Shown here in pieces: positions 1 through 7,933 of a stretch of 55,313 nucleotides of DNA. The DNA is taken from the NCBI GenBank assembly GCA_002435985.1, contig DIXD01000112.1, forward strand, positions 1-55,313, read 5' to 3'. This DNA is from Spirochaetaceae bacterium UBA6089 (GTDB taxonomy: Bacteria; Spirochaetota; Spirochaetia; Treponematales; Rectinemataceae). The notes beneath the pieces are model-generated. The model searched no databases. It worked only from the letters and a program-made list of their open reading frames with translations, and was not told the origin of the DNA. How positions within the stretch are numbered: the first letter of the stretch is position 1; each line of letters begins with the position of its first letter. A program made the translations under genes and the position numbers.

Positions 1-601
1 ATGAATAGGCCACTTTCACCAATGGCGAGCCTCCGGTGGCGATCACCAGATCCACGCTCCGCATGAGCTCCTGGGAGAGCTCCAGTGTAGGCTCCTTGAT
101 GTTGAGCACTAGGTCCTCCGGCGCCCCTACCCTCCGTAAGCCTTCCCGCATGTACTCCGTAGTCAGATCGCAGGATTTCTTTGCCTTGGGATGAGGCGCA
201 AAAATGATCGCATTCCGACACTTCAGGGCCGGCAGGCCGTTGGAGACGATGGTCGAGGTGGGATTGGTCACCGGGGTCAGGGCCCCCACGACGCCTACCG
301 GCTTGGCCAACTTCAAAATACCCCTTTCCTTGTCCTCTTCTATGACCCCTACGGTCTTTAGTCCATGGAGATCCCTCAAAGTCCCCAGGGTTTTCTTTTG
401 ATGCTTGCTGAGCTTGTGCTCGTAGACGCCCATGCCGGTCTCGTCGGCGGCCAGCCTGGCACAGGCTTGGGCGTGTTCTAACTTGTACACTTCCCAGCCA
501 ACCGAAGCGACCATTTCATCCACCTGCTCCTGGGACCAAAATTCGATTCGTTCCTGCGCTGTCCGAGCCCTGGCTATCAAGCTCTCCATCAGTTCAGACA
601 T
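1..601 (-). CDS. CoA-acylating aldehyde dehydrogenase, N-terminal part (truncated by window edge)
   Basis: The frame is open from an ATG at 601 to the window edge (about 200 residues), so the C-terminal half is outside. The start is well supported: AAGGAG lies 9 bases upstream. Visible motifs are ADETGMGVYEHK and PVGVVGALTPVTNPTST, followed by NAIIFAPHPKAKKSC and LVIATGGSPLV. These fit the NAD-binding half of the aldehyde dehydrogenase superfamily, nearest the CoA-acylating acetaldehyde or sulfoacetaldehyde dehydrogenases (EutE, AdhE N-terminus, SauS). That family turns an aldehyde, NAD(P)+ and CoA into acyl-CoA. The catalytic cysteine lies beyond the visible part, so the substrate cannot be assigned. 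Fewer TCGA motifs and more CTG and AAG codons than in neighbouring genes may mean a different origin. Confidence 0.8.
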   Translation of the reverse strand, partial: MSELMESLIARARTAQERIEFWSQEQVDEMVASVGWEVYKLEHAQACARLAADETGMGVYEHKLSKHQKKTLGTLRDLHGLKTVGVIEEDKERGILKLAKPVGVVGALTPVTNPTSTIVSNGLPALKCRNAIIFAPHPKAKKSCDLTTEYMREGLRRVGAPEDLVLNIKEPTLELSQELMRSVDLVIATGGSPLVKVAYS

Positions 602-649
602 TAGACTTCTCCTTACAGAACAGACTACATATACCTAGACACCGTGGCG

Positions 650-684
650 GATAGGATTTCCAACCTGGCTCCGCTCATCCTATC
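650..684. repeat. Inverted repeat in the aldehyde dehydrogenase leader
   Basis: GATAGGAT (650-657) and ATCCTATC (677-684) are perfect 8-base arms around 19 bases. The repeat lies between the putative promoter and the ribosome-binding site, so it could be an operator or an mRNA hairpin. The rest of 602-872 is AT-rich and shows no convincing gene. Confidence 0.4.
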
Positions 685-712
685 GATGACCGGGTAGTGC
701 ATATTTCCGTGT

Positions 713-741
713 ATGATAGAACAGGTTTTCTCCACAATCAA
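713..741 (-). promoter_or_regulatory. Putative promoter of the aldehyde dehydrogenase gene
   Basis: On the minus strand TTGATT (736-741) and TATCAT (713-718) are separated by 17 bases. Transcription would start near 706, giving a leader of about 105 bases. Confidence 0.45.
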
Positions 742-872
742 TACCACAAATTGCTTCATTGAAAACCTTACATTGTGCCACTCTATAATTGGATACGCTG
801 AATATTGGTTAAAATTTTCGTTGAGACAACAAGGAACACGGCCGGAGAAACTAGAATCTCTTCCCACACATC

Positions 873-900
873 AAAAAAAGCCGCCCCATCCGGAGGCGAC
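873..900 (-). terminator. Rho-independent terminator after tRNA-Cys
   Basis: On the minus strand GTCGCCTC pairs with GGGGCGGC (8 pairs, two of them G-T) around a 5-base loop, followed by seven T residues. It lies 14 bases past the tRNA 3' end. Confidence 0.8.
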
Positions 901-913
901 TCAATGAAGGATA

Positions 914-985
914 AGGCGCCGATCGGAATCGAACCGATGCATAAAGGTTTTGCAGACCTCTCCCTTACCTCTTGGGTACGGCGCC
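914..985 (-). tRNA. tRNA-Cys (anticodon GCA)
   Basis: The minus strand folds into a complete cloverleaf. The acceptor stem is GGCGCCG/CGGCGCC, the D stem CCC/GGG, and the anticodon stem GAGGT/ACCTT with loop CTGCAAA (anticodon GCA). The T stem is ATCGG/CCGAT with loop TTCGATT. The discriminator is U, as expected for tRNA-Cys. The terminal CCA is not encoded. It is flanked by its own promoter and terminator, so it is a single-gene unit. Confidence 0.96.
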
Positions 986-997
986 GATGCGGGGCAC

Positions 998-1026
998 ATA
1001 GTATCGAAGCGCCCCATTTTTGTCAA
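998..1026 (-). promoter_or_regulatory. Promoter of tRNA-Cys
   Basis: A perfect TTGACA (-35, 1021-1026) and TACTAT (-10, 998-1003) are 17 bases apart on the minus strand. The tRNA 5' end is 12 bases further on. Confidence 0.75.
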
Positions 1027-1027
1027 C

Positions 1028-1058
1028 ATTGCGTATTGCGCATTACGCAATACGCAAT
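1028..1058. repeat. 31-base palindrome between secF and the tRNA-Cys promoter
   Basis: ATTGCGTATTGCG (1028-1040) is matched by CGCAATACGCAAT (1046-1058) around a 5-base centre. It starts 2 bases after the secF stop and ends 1 base before the tRNA -35 box. No T tract follows on either strand, so it is not a classical terminator. It may be a dispersed palindromic element or an mRNA 3'-end stabiliser. Confidence 0.7.
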
Positions 1059-1060
1059 CG

Positions 1061-2323
1061 TCAGCTCTTGGCAGGCACAGGAGCCTTGGGCTTGACTTCT
1101 TTCGCGACCTCTTTGGAACGTCTTGAATCTTTTTTGGCCTTGTTATTCTCCCACATGAGGACGAAGGCGCTCGCAATGAAGATTGTGGAATAGACACCGC
1201 TCGTCATGCCGACCAGCAGCGCCAGCGAAAAGTCCTTGATGCTCCCGGTTGTGAAGATGAAGAGCGAAATGACTGCGAGCATGGTCGTCAGTGTGGTGAT
1301 AATGGAACGCCCCAGCGTCAGGGTCAATGCGGAATCGAGCACATCGACGAACGTATCCGACGGGTGGATCTTTCGCTCCTCGCGGATGCGGTCGAACTGT
1401 ACAATGGTATCGTTGATCGAATAGCCCAGAATGGTAAGGATTGCCGCAATGGTGGTGGTATTGAACTCCATTTGTGTCCAGACTATGAAAGCCACCATGA
1501 TGAGCGCATCATGGACAATCGCAAGCACGGCTCCGATCGCATACTGAATCTTGAAGCGAATCGTTGCATAGATGAGAATGAGAATGAGCGTCGTGGCAAC
1601 CAGCCACGCCGACTGTGTGCCGAGTGTCTGAGAATAGCGGGGGCCGACGTAGTCGGTTCTGATCACCACGACCCTGTCCTTGCCCACCTTATCTTCGATG
1701 AGCCTGCGTATGGTCTGCGAAACATTGGTGATAAACTGTGGATCTGTGCCGTCGTCGCGGACGCGCACAAGATAGCGCTGCAGAGAGGCTGGATTGATTG
1801 TCTGCACGGAGACCTCGCCGAGCGGCTTCAGCGCATCGCGCACAATCTCGATCGAGGCATAGCGCTCGTCTTCGTTCATAGGAGTGCGGTACAGACTGAC
1901 CGGGTTCTGGCTCAGAAGCGAGTTACCCTGATAGGTTGGGACAAGAATAGAAGAGGAAACGGCGTCGCTTCCTTCGGGTATTATCACCTTGATCCCCGGC
2001 TCCTTTTCGAGCGCTGCCTTGATGTCCCCGATCGTCGGATAGGTCTTGTAGTCCAGCGTCACAGTTCTTTCTTGTGCTTCGGCGCCCGAAAAGACCAGAG
2101 TCAACTGGCTTTCGCTTACAGTGAGCTCCGCATTGCCCTTACCGGCAAAGGTCACCTGTCCCACAGGCAATGCAAGCTGGATCGTCTCATTGATACCGGC
2201 CTGAAAATCGACACCAAGGTTAAAACCCTTCGTAAAGTATCCGATAAGCCCAAAGAGAATAATGATCGAACTCACGATCAGGGCGGGCACAAAGAATTTG
2301 CTGAATCGAATGATGCGTTTCAT
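1061..2323 (-). CDS. secF: Protein translocase subunit SecF
   Basis: SecF works with SecD in the inner membrane. The pair uses the ion gradient to pull exported proteins out of the SecYEG channel. The 420-residue product has an N-terminal membrane segment (about residues 11-31), then NLGVDFQAG, which matches the family LG(I/V)DF-x-G motif. An outer domain of about 190 residues follows, then five C-terminal membrane segments carrying GYSINDTIVQFDRIREER, the SecD/SecF signature. That outer domain is long for SecF. The lysine-rich C-terminus (about residues 395-420) is cytoplasmic. Its ATG overlaps the secD stop codon by one base (TAATG), implying translational coupling. Confidence 0.96.
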   Translation of the reverse strand: MKRIIRFSKFFVPALIVSSIIILFGLIGYFTKGFNLGVDFQAGINETIQLALPVGQVTFAGKGNAELTVSESQLTLVFSGAEAQERTVTLDYKTYPTIGDIKAALEKEPGIKVIIPEGSDAVSSSILVPTYQGNSLLSQNPVSLYRTPMNEDERYASIEIVRDALKPLGEVSVQTINPASLQRYLVRVRDDGTDPQFITNVSQTIRRLIEDKVGKDRVVVIRTDYVGPRYSQTLGTQSAWLVATTLILILIYATIRFKIQYAIGAVLAIVHDALIMVAFIVWTQMEFNTTTIAAILTILGYSINDTIVQFDRIREERKIHPSDTFVDVLDSALTLTLGRSIITTLTTMLAVISLFIFTTGSIKDFSLALLVGMTSGVYSTIFIASAFVLMWENNKAKKDSRRSKEVAKEVKPKAPVPAKS

Positions 2324-4059
2324 TATCGGATCCTCCAGCTGATGGACACATGTTTAGTCTTCAGCACATCCGTTTCGAAGTCAAAGATGAGCCGCGACAC
2401 GAACAGCGAGGTGAATAGGCTCGTCATGTTGCCGATGGCTAATGAGATGCCGAAGCCCTGAATCGGCCCGGTACCGAGCTGTGCCATGAAGAGCGCCGCG
2501 ATGATGGTCGTAATGTTCGAGTCCATGACTGCCCAGAATGCCTTGTCAAATCCCGCATGGATGGCAGCGGCGCGGCTCTTGCCCGCCCTGAGCTCTTCCT
2601 TTATGCGTTCAAAGATGATGACGTTCGCATCGACCGCCATGCCCGTCGTCAACACAAAGCCTGCGATGGACGGGAGAGTGAGTGTGAGTTTGAAGGCGGT
2701 CAACACCGACAGCATAAGGTAGAGGTTCAAAATCTGTGCGATGGTGGCATTGGCACCAGCCCACTTATAGTATGCAAACATAAAGACGAAAATCGACAAA
2801 ATACCGACGAGGATCGCCGTTTCTCCCTGCCCGATAGCGTCTTCGCCAAGAGAGGCTCCAATTGCCTGCTGGCTCACTACGGAGAGACTTATGGGAAGTG
2901 CGGCGGTCCTTAAAAGCAGCGCAAGCGATTCAGCCTCGTCGGCGCTGAAACCGGTGATGCGCACCGATTCGCGGATCGGCTCCTGGATGCGCGCATAGGA
3001 CTTGACGCGGTCGTCCAGGACCACTGCCATCGTCTTGCCGACATTGGCGCTCGTCAATGCATAGAAAATTTCTCCGCCTTCTCTGTCGAGCACAAAGTTC
3101 GTCTCGGGTTGACCGGTAATGGGATCGGCCGAGACCGTCGCGCTCTGGATATGGCTGCCGTCGAGCCCCGGCGTTCCTTGAAGAACAAGATACTCGCCGG
3201 TAAACTCATCGAGCCCGTAGCTGTCTTTTTTGTAGACCTTGCGCACAATTTCGCCTTCCGGCACAAGACCCGGCTTGTCCACCGTCATCGTCTGCTCATC
3301 GATGCCCACAGGATTTGTCGAGAGATACGAATTCACCGCAGCAGAAGCCTCGGAGTCGACGATGTAGAAAGCAAGATTCCCCTTGCCCATAATGATGGAG
3401 TTGATGCGCTCGGGGTCGGGGGTGCCCGGAATTTCGATATAGATCTGATCTTCGCCCTGGCGCCGTATCACCGGCTCCGTAAGGCCGAACTTATCGATGC
3501 GCGAATTGAGAATCTCCACAGCCCGCTTCATTGCATCTTCTTTCTCGGCCGGTGAGAGATCGTGGCCCACTTTTTGAGCAAGGCCGGGCAAGTCGGCCTG
3601 GATGACCGCGCTCATTCCGCCGGCGAGATCGAGACCAAGCTGCACTGCATTCGCGTGTACATTTTTAAGTCTCAGCACGTACTCCCTGTAACGGGACTCG
3701 ATGCTGTCGAACATGGCACGCTCACTCGAAAACGCTGAGAGGATCGCGACAGCATCCCAGCTCTTAGGAATAGGTTTTTTTGCGAGCGAATAGGCCTTTT
3801 TTGCAGATTCGATCGCAAGCCTGTAAGTTTTCTGCCCCGAAAGGTCTGAGGTATCTTTCTCGTTAGCCTTCTGTTTAAGATCGGTAATGACGAGATAGGT
3901 CATGCGTCGAGCATATTCCCGAATCTGCTCCCTGGAACCTACTGCGATGGCTTGATCCTCTTTCGGTGTCAGAAAATACCACTGAATGCTCGGAAAAAGG
4001 AACATGAAGGCCACGGCGAGCACTGCAATGACGATCAAAAAGCGGCGAGTTTTGCTCAT
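2323..4059 (-). CDS. secD: Protein translocase subunit SecD
   Basis: This 578-residue product is the SecD partner of SecF in Sec-dependent export. It begins with a hydrophobic segment (residues 7-28), then a large extracytoplasmic region whose first part (about 30-130) is helical and charged. QLGLDLAGG (about 142) is the family motif. The C-terminal third holds five membrane helices and TGMAVDANVIIFERIKEEL, the conserved proton-path signature. The gene sits between yajC and secF in the order usual for bacteria. The 93-base gap from yajC contains a hairpin. Confidence 0.96.
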   Translation of the reverse strand: MSKTRRFLIVIAVLAVAFMFLFPSIQWYFLTPKEDQAIAVGSREQIREYARRMTYLVITDLKQKANEKDTSDLSGQKTYRLAIESAKKAYSLAKKPIPKSWDAVAILSAFSSERAMFDSIESRYREYVLRLKNVHANAVQLGLDLAGGMSAVIQADLPGLAQKVGHDLSPAEKEDAMKRAVEILNSRIDKFGLTEPVIRRQGEDQIYIEIPGTPDPERINSIIMGKGNLAFYIVDSEASAAVNSYLSTNPVGIDEQTMTVDKPGLVPEGEIVRKVYKKDSYGLDEFTGEYLVLQGTPGLDGSHIQSATVSADPITGQPETNFVLDREGGEIFYALTSANVGKTMAVVLDDRVKSYARIQEPIRESVRITGFSADEAESLALLLRTAALPISLSVVSQQAIGASLGEDAIGQGETAILVGILSIFVFMFAYYKWAGANATIAQILNLYLMLSVLTAFKLTLTLPSIAGFVLTTGMAVDANVIIFERIKEELRAGKSRAAAIHAGFDKAFWAVMDSNITTIIAALFMAQLGTGPIQGFGISLAIGNMTSLFTSLFVSRLIFDFETDVLKTKHVSISWRIR

Positions 4060-4109
4060 ACCGGTTTACTCCAATCTTCTCATGGATGTTAGAGTGTGGA
4101 GAAATGCGG

Positions 4110-4143
4110 TATGCCGACCAGCCCGAACACGAGGGCCGGCATA
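4110..4143. repeat. Inverted repeat between yajC and secD
   Basis: TATGCCG (4110-4116) and CGGCATA (4137-4143) form 7-base arms around 20 bases. No T tract follows on the minus strand, so it is more likely an mRNA processing or stability element than a terminator. Confidence 0.35.
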
Positions 4144-4152
4144 TCGGTCAAT

Positions 4153-4539
4153 CTATTTCTCTTCGGACTTTTCTGCGGGCTTTGCTTCCGTCGTATCTGC
4201 CGCCTCTGCCTTCTCTTCTGTTTTTGTAGGGCTGACCGAAGCAATCGCCGACTTCGAAAACTCGATCCGGGTTCCATCGTCGACTTTCACAAGGACCGTG
4301 GAATCCTTCACCGAAGTCACGACGCCGTGAATTCCGCCGATGGTGACGATCTTATCGCCTTTCTTAACGCCCGCGATCATCTGCTGCATCTGTTTCTGTT
4401 TCTTGTTCTGCGGCCGAATGATCAAGAAGTAGAAGATCACGAAGACAAGACCAAAGGTCACAATGGTGGAGACGAGCGAGCCCGTCGGGTTGGACGCCGT
4501 CGTCTGGAACAGCGTCAGGCTATTCTGGATACCGTTCAT
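4153..4539 (-). CDS. yajC: Preprotein translocase accessory subunit YajC
   Basis: The 128-residue product has one hydrophobic segment at about residues 22-40, followed by IIRPQNKKQKQ, the hallmark of YajC. A small soluble domain with GDKIVTIGGIHGVVTSV comes next. The last 25 residues are glutamate-, alanine- and lysine-rich. YajC associates with SecD and SecF in the membrane. AAGGA precedes the ATG. It is the first gene of yajC-secD-secF. Confidence 0.95.
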   Translation of the reverse strand: MNGIQNSLTLFQTTASNPTGSLVSTIVTFGLVFVIFYFLIIRPQNKKQKQMQQMIAGVKKGDKIVTIGGIHGVVTSVKDSTVLVKVDDGTRIEFSKSAIASVSPTKTEEKAEAADTTEAKPAEKSEEK

Positions 4540-4607
4540 ATATCTTCCTTATCGAAAAAAGAATTCCACAAAAGCTAGCATGGAGAGCACCGGGTGGTCA
4601 AGTTGCA

Positions 4608-5552
4608 CTATGCGGTGATGACGGTGCCGGCCTTGCCGTCGACGGCCGCCGTAGCATTTTCTAGAGAGGTGATGATCACCTTTGCCCCGCCGCGGCGAAT
4701 AAAATCGCAGGCAGCCTCAATCTTCGGCCCCATAGAACCTTTGGGAAACTGCCCCTCAGCCAGATATTTCTCGCATTCTTCGACGGTGAGACGATCGAAG
4801 AGCTGCTGGTCGGGCTTGCGGAAATTGATGGCCACTTTGTCGACTCCCGTGAGAATGATGAGTTCGTCCGCATCGATAAGATTGGCGAGCAGCGCCGAGG
4901 CGCGGTCCTTGTCGATCACCGCGTCGACGCCGGAGAGCATGCCATCGGCATCACGCTTGACAGGAATGCCTCCACCGCCCACCGCAATCACGATTTTCCC
5001 GTCATCGATCAGATCCTTGATGATGTCCTTCTCCACCACATCGAGCGGTATGGGGCTCGGAACGACCCTGCGATAGCCGCGCATGGGGTCTTCCTTGATG
5101 ATCCAACCGCGCTCGCGCAGTTTTTCGACCTGTTCAGCCTTATAGAAGGGGCCTACATACTTTGAAGGGTTCTGCATCGAGGGGTCGTTCGGATCGACCT
5201 CGACCTGCGTCACGACAGTGACAATGTCTTTTTTAATTCCTTCCGCAAGAAGAGCATTGGCAAGGCTTTGCGCGATCATATATCCCATGGACCCTTGCGT
5301 GTCGGCAACAATGACGTTGAGAGGAGAAGGAGGCACCTGATTGGAGGCCGCCTCGTTCCGAATGAGATGGACGCCGGCCTGCGGTCCGTTGCCGTGGGTC
5401 AAAACGACCTTGTGGCCCTCGGCAATCATGCCGACTATGGCTTTCATACTCTTGCGAGTATTTTCGAACTGCTCTTCGATAGTCCCTTCAGAGCCCTCTT
5501 CGATAATTGCATTACCACCAAGGGCTACGACGATGGTCTTGCGCGCCACCAT
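4608..5552 (-). CDS. arcC: Carbamate kinase
   Basis: The 314-residue protein starts with VVALGGNAI and contains THGNGPQAG, both diagnostic of carbamate kinase in the amino-acid kinase fold. TQVEVDPNDP and AVGGGGIPV are further family segments. The enzyme interconverts carbamoyl phosphate and ADP with carbamate and ATP, normally the last, ATP-yielding step of arginine, agmatine or allantoin breakdown. The length is typical. The ATG has AAGGAG 5 bases upstream. No arginine deiminase or ornithine carbamoyltransferase gene is in the window, so the catabolic route it serves is unknown. Confidence 0.94.
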   Translation of the reverse strand: MVARKTIVVALGGNAIIEEGSEGTIEEQFENTRKSMKAIVGMIAEGHKVVLTHGNGPQAGVHLIRNEAASNQVPPSPLNVIVADTQGSMGYMIAQSLANALLAEGIKKDIVTVVTQVEVDPNDPSMQNPSKYVGPFYKAEQVEKLRERGWIIKEDPMRGYRRVVPSPIPLDVVEKDIIKDLIDDGKIVIAVGGGGIPVKRDADGMLSGVDAVIDKDRASALLANLIDADELIILTGVDKVAINFRKPDQQLFDRLTVEECEKYLAEGQFPKGSMGPKIEAACDFIRRGGAKVIITSLENATAAVDGKAGTVITA

Positions 5553-5592
5553 ACAATCTCCTTTTTCAAAGACGACACATTATGAAAGAAGT

Positions 5593-5620
5593 AGTATAGC
5601 ATCTTTTGTGAAATTCGCAA
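5593..5620 (-). promoter_or_regulatory. Promoter of arcC
   Basis: On the minus strand TTGCGA (5615-5620) and TATACT (5593-5598) are 16 bases apart. The leader is about 34 bases and contains the ribosome-binding site. Confidence 0.6.
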
Positions 5621-5670
5621 CGTGCGATTCCGACCGTCGTTTTTCTCCGAATCCCCGCCTCCACTACGAG

Positions 5671-5699
5671 TGGAAACAGCCCCGAAAATCTGTTATTAT
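5671..5699 (+). promoter_or_regulatory. Promoter of ispH, apparently leaderless
   Basis: TGGAAA (5671-5676) and TATTAT (5694-5699) are 17 bases apart. The ispH ATG begins 6 bases after the -10 box, so transcription would start at or next to the A of ATG. There is no Shine-Dalgarno sequence. Confidence 0.55.
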
Positions 5700-5705
5700 T
5701 TTGAC

Positions 5706-6587
5706 ATGCAGATCATCAGAGCGCGCGTATTGGGCATGTGCATGGGCGTGCGCCGCGCAGAGGAACTTGCGCGTGCGGCAGCCCGGGAGGCTGCTCGAGT
5801 CGGACAGCGCGTCTACACCTATGGACCTCTCATCCACAACCCGCAAGCGGTGGCGGCTCTTGAGGCGTTTGGCGTCCATGTCCTCGATACCAAAGCGATC
5901 GAGACCAGTACAAAAGAATTGCCGGATCTAAAGAATACTGTCGTCGTCATACGCGCGCACGGGGCTCCGCTCGCGGCACTGTCTCGCCTGCAGGAACTCG
6001 GAGCATCCATCGTCGACGCCACATGCCCACGCGTCATAAAGAGCCAGCGACTTGCGCGCCGCTACGAACAACAGGGCTGGCAAGTTGTGCTTGTTGGGGA
6101 CCCCCACCACGGCGAAATCGAAGGTATTTTGGGACACACATCGAGTGCCATCGTCGTCGATGGCCCCACGACAGCCCTTCAGGTAGCAGAGAAGCTGAAG
6201 GACGTTCCCTGCGCCCTCATTGCACAGACGACAATTCGACAGGAAGACTACGATGCCGTCATCGAAATCTTTCAAACCCACCTCAAAACCATGACAGTAG
6301 AAAAAACCATATGCCCCGCGACGCGCGAACGCCAAAAGGCCCTCGTCGATCTCTGCGCCCACGTCGATGCAGTGCTCATCGTGGGAGGTAAAAATTCGGA
6401 AAACACAAAACGCCTGTACACAAGCGCGATCGAATGCGGAATGCCCGCCTGGCACATCGAAACAGCTGATGACCTGAAGGCGGAAATGATATCATTTGAA
6501 CGCATTGGAATTACGGCAGGGGCATCTACCCCCGATTTCATCGTCGATGAAATACAAAAGGCGCTTCTCACCATGACGGAAAGGTAG
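5706..6587 (+). CDS. ispH: 4-hydroxy-3-methylbut-2-enyl diphosphate reductase
   Basis: IspH is the last enzyme of the MEP isoprenoid pathway and reduces HMBPP to IPP and DMAPP with a [4Fe-4S] cluster. Three cluster cysteines are visible in GMCMGVRRA, DATCPRV and TICPATRERQ. RAHGAP and TTIRQEDY are other conserved segments, and GGKNSENTKRL sits in the C-terminal lobe. The 293-residue length from the ATG at 5706 is normal. An in-frame extension to 5622 is open but lacks homologous character and overlaps the promoter. The start appears leaderless. Confidence 0.94.
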   Translation: MQIIRARVLGMCMGVRRAEELARAAAREAARVGQRVYTYGPLIHNPQAVAALEAFGVHVLDTKAIETSTKELPDLKNTVVVIRAHGAPLAALSRLQELGASIVDATCPRVIKSQRLARRYEQQGWQVVLVGDPHHGEIEGILGHTSSAIVVDGPTTALQVAEKLKDVPCALIAQTTIRQEDYDAVIEIFQTHLKTMTVEKTICPATRERQKALVDLCAHVDAVLIVGGKNSENTKRLYTSAIECGMPAWHIETADDLKAEMISFERIGITAGASTPDFIVDEIQKALLTMTER

Positions 6588-6591
6588 TCCC

Positions 6592-6663
6592 ATGAGTGAC
6601 ATGAGCAAAATTGCAGTGAAGCACGATCTCAAAAGGCAACCCCTATGGTTCCAGTCACCATAA
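6592..6663 (+). CDS. Possible 23-residue upstream ORF overlapping the udk start
   Basis: ATG at 6592, stop at 6661-6663. AAAGG lies about 6 bases upstream, a better ribosome site than udk itself has. The ORF runs 19 bases into udk in another frame, so it could couple ispH and udk translation. It resembles no family I know and may be chance. Confidence 0.25.
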   Translation: MSDMSKIAVKHDLKRQPLWFQSP

Positions 6664-7313
6664 TCGGCATATCCGGCGGCTCCGGCTCCGGCAAGACCAC
6701 CATCGTACGAAAAATCTCCGAGATGGTCAGCGACTTTGCCTTTCTACCGCAGGACAACTATTACAAATCGGCAGAATTCGTCAATAACCGCAACATCACG
6801 GCCTTCAACTTCGACCATCCGGATGCCTTCGACAACGAGCTCCTCATCGAGCACCTGACCGCCCTCAAAAACGGCGAACCGATCGATATGCCGGTCTATG
6901 ATTTTGTGCAGAACAGGCGCACCGACCGGACTATCCACATTCAGCCTGCAAAAATCGTCATTTTCGAAGGCATTTTGATCTTCACGAATAAACAGGTGCG
7001 CGATCTTATCGATCTCAAGATTTTCGTCGATACGCCGGACGATATCAGATTCATTCGGCGCCTGGTCCGAGACATCAAGGAACGCGGACGCACCGTCGAC
7101 TCGGTGGTCGAACAGTATCTGACCGTTGTCCGCCCCGGCCACTACGAATTCATCGAACCGACAAAAGCATATGCCGATATCATTATTCCCGAAGGTGGCT
7201 TCAATGAGCGCGCTCTCGATGTCCTCGTCTCCTTTATAAATTCGATCATACACCCCGCGGAAGGGCACGAAAGACCCAATGAAGGCGCCTCGGGCTCCGC
7301 GGTCGCCCCTTAA
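6645..7313 (+). CDS. udk: Uridine kinase
   Basis: The 222-residue product has the P-loop GISGGSGSGKTT at residues 8-19, then FLPQDNYYKS, HPDAFDNELL and MPVYDF. These are the nucleoside-binding segments of uridine kinases. VIFEGIL resembles the Walker B region. The lid has RRLVRDIKERGRT. It phosphorylates uridine and cytidine with ATP or GTP in pyrimidine salvage. The last 20 residues are probably disordered. Only a weak AAAAGG precedes the ATG, so it may depend on coupling to the small upstream ORF. Confidence 0.92.
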   Translation: MVPVTIIGISGGSGSGKTTIVRKISEMVSDFAFLPQDNYYKSAEFVNNRNITAFNFDHPDAFDNELLIEHLTALKNGEPIDMPVYDFVQNRRTDRTIHIQPAKIVIFEGILIFTNKQVRDLIDLKIFVDTPDDIRFIRRLVRDIKERGRTVDSVVEQYLTVVRPGHYEFIEPTKAYADIIIPEGGFNERALDVLVSFINSIIHPAEGHERPNEGASGSAVAP

Positions 7314-7408
7314 GGCTCGCTCATATATTACGGGCTACTAATACGGACCGTCCCGCACTGTATTTCCCTTTTGTGCATAATTTTGCTACCTTTATCGTAG
7401 AGGACTAT

Positions 7409-7927
7409 ATGAACGGACACGAAACCAACCTTGAAAAAGCTCTTTTGGCGGGAGGGTGCTTTTGGTGCATGGAAGCCCTCTTCAAGCGTGTTCCCGGCGT
7501 CGTGCAGGTACGATCGGGATACTGTGGAGGCTCTGTGTCAAACCCAACCTACGAACAGGTCTGTCAAAACACCACAGGCCACGCTGAAACCGTGGAAGTC
7601 ACGTTTGATCCATCGCGCATCTCCTACCAGGAAATCCTCGAGTACTTTTGGAAATTCCACGACCCGACGACCCTGAATCGGCAAGGCGCCGACATCGGCG
7701 AACAGTACCGCTCGGCCATCTTTTACCTGAATGAATCTCAGCGGGAGATAGCCTTGCAGTCCAAGAGCGCCGCGCAGCAAGCCTTCGAGAGCCCTATCGT
7801 CACCTCGATCGAGCCTGCCGGCACGTTCTGGCCCGCCGAATCGTGGCACCAGGACTACTATGCCCACAACCCCGATGCGCCGTATTGCCGTTTTGTCATT
7901 GCACCCAAAGTCGCCAAGTGGGCATAA
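7409..7927 (+). CDS. msrA: Peptide-methionine (S)-S-oxide reductase MsrA
   Basis: GGCFWCMEALF near the N-terminus carries the catalytic cysteine of MsrA. GYCGG, TGHAETVEVTFDP and EQYRSAIFY are further family blocks. The enzyme repairs methionine-S-sulfoxide in proteins with reducing power from thioredoxin. The 172-residue length from the ATG at 7409 is standard, and AGAGGA lies about 5 bases upstream. An upstream GTG at 7373 in the same frame is less likely. It is 6 bases from thpR. Confidence 0.94.
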   Translation: MNGHETNLEKALLAGGCFWCMEALFKRVPGVVQVRSGYCGGSVSNPTYEQVCQNTTGHAETVEVTFDPSRISYQEILEYFWKFHDPTTLNRQGADIGEQYRSAIFYLNESQREIALQSKSAAQQAFESPIVTSIEPAGTFWPAESWHQDYYAHNPDAPYCRFVIAPKVAKWA

Positions 7928-7933
7928 TCCTTC

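Noticed and set aside
1364..2461. 365-residue plus-strand ORF antisense to secF
   Set aside because: It mirrors the secF reading frame; secF has full family motifs and coupling to secD.
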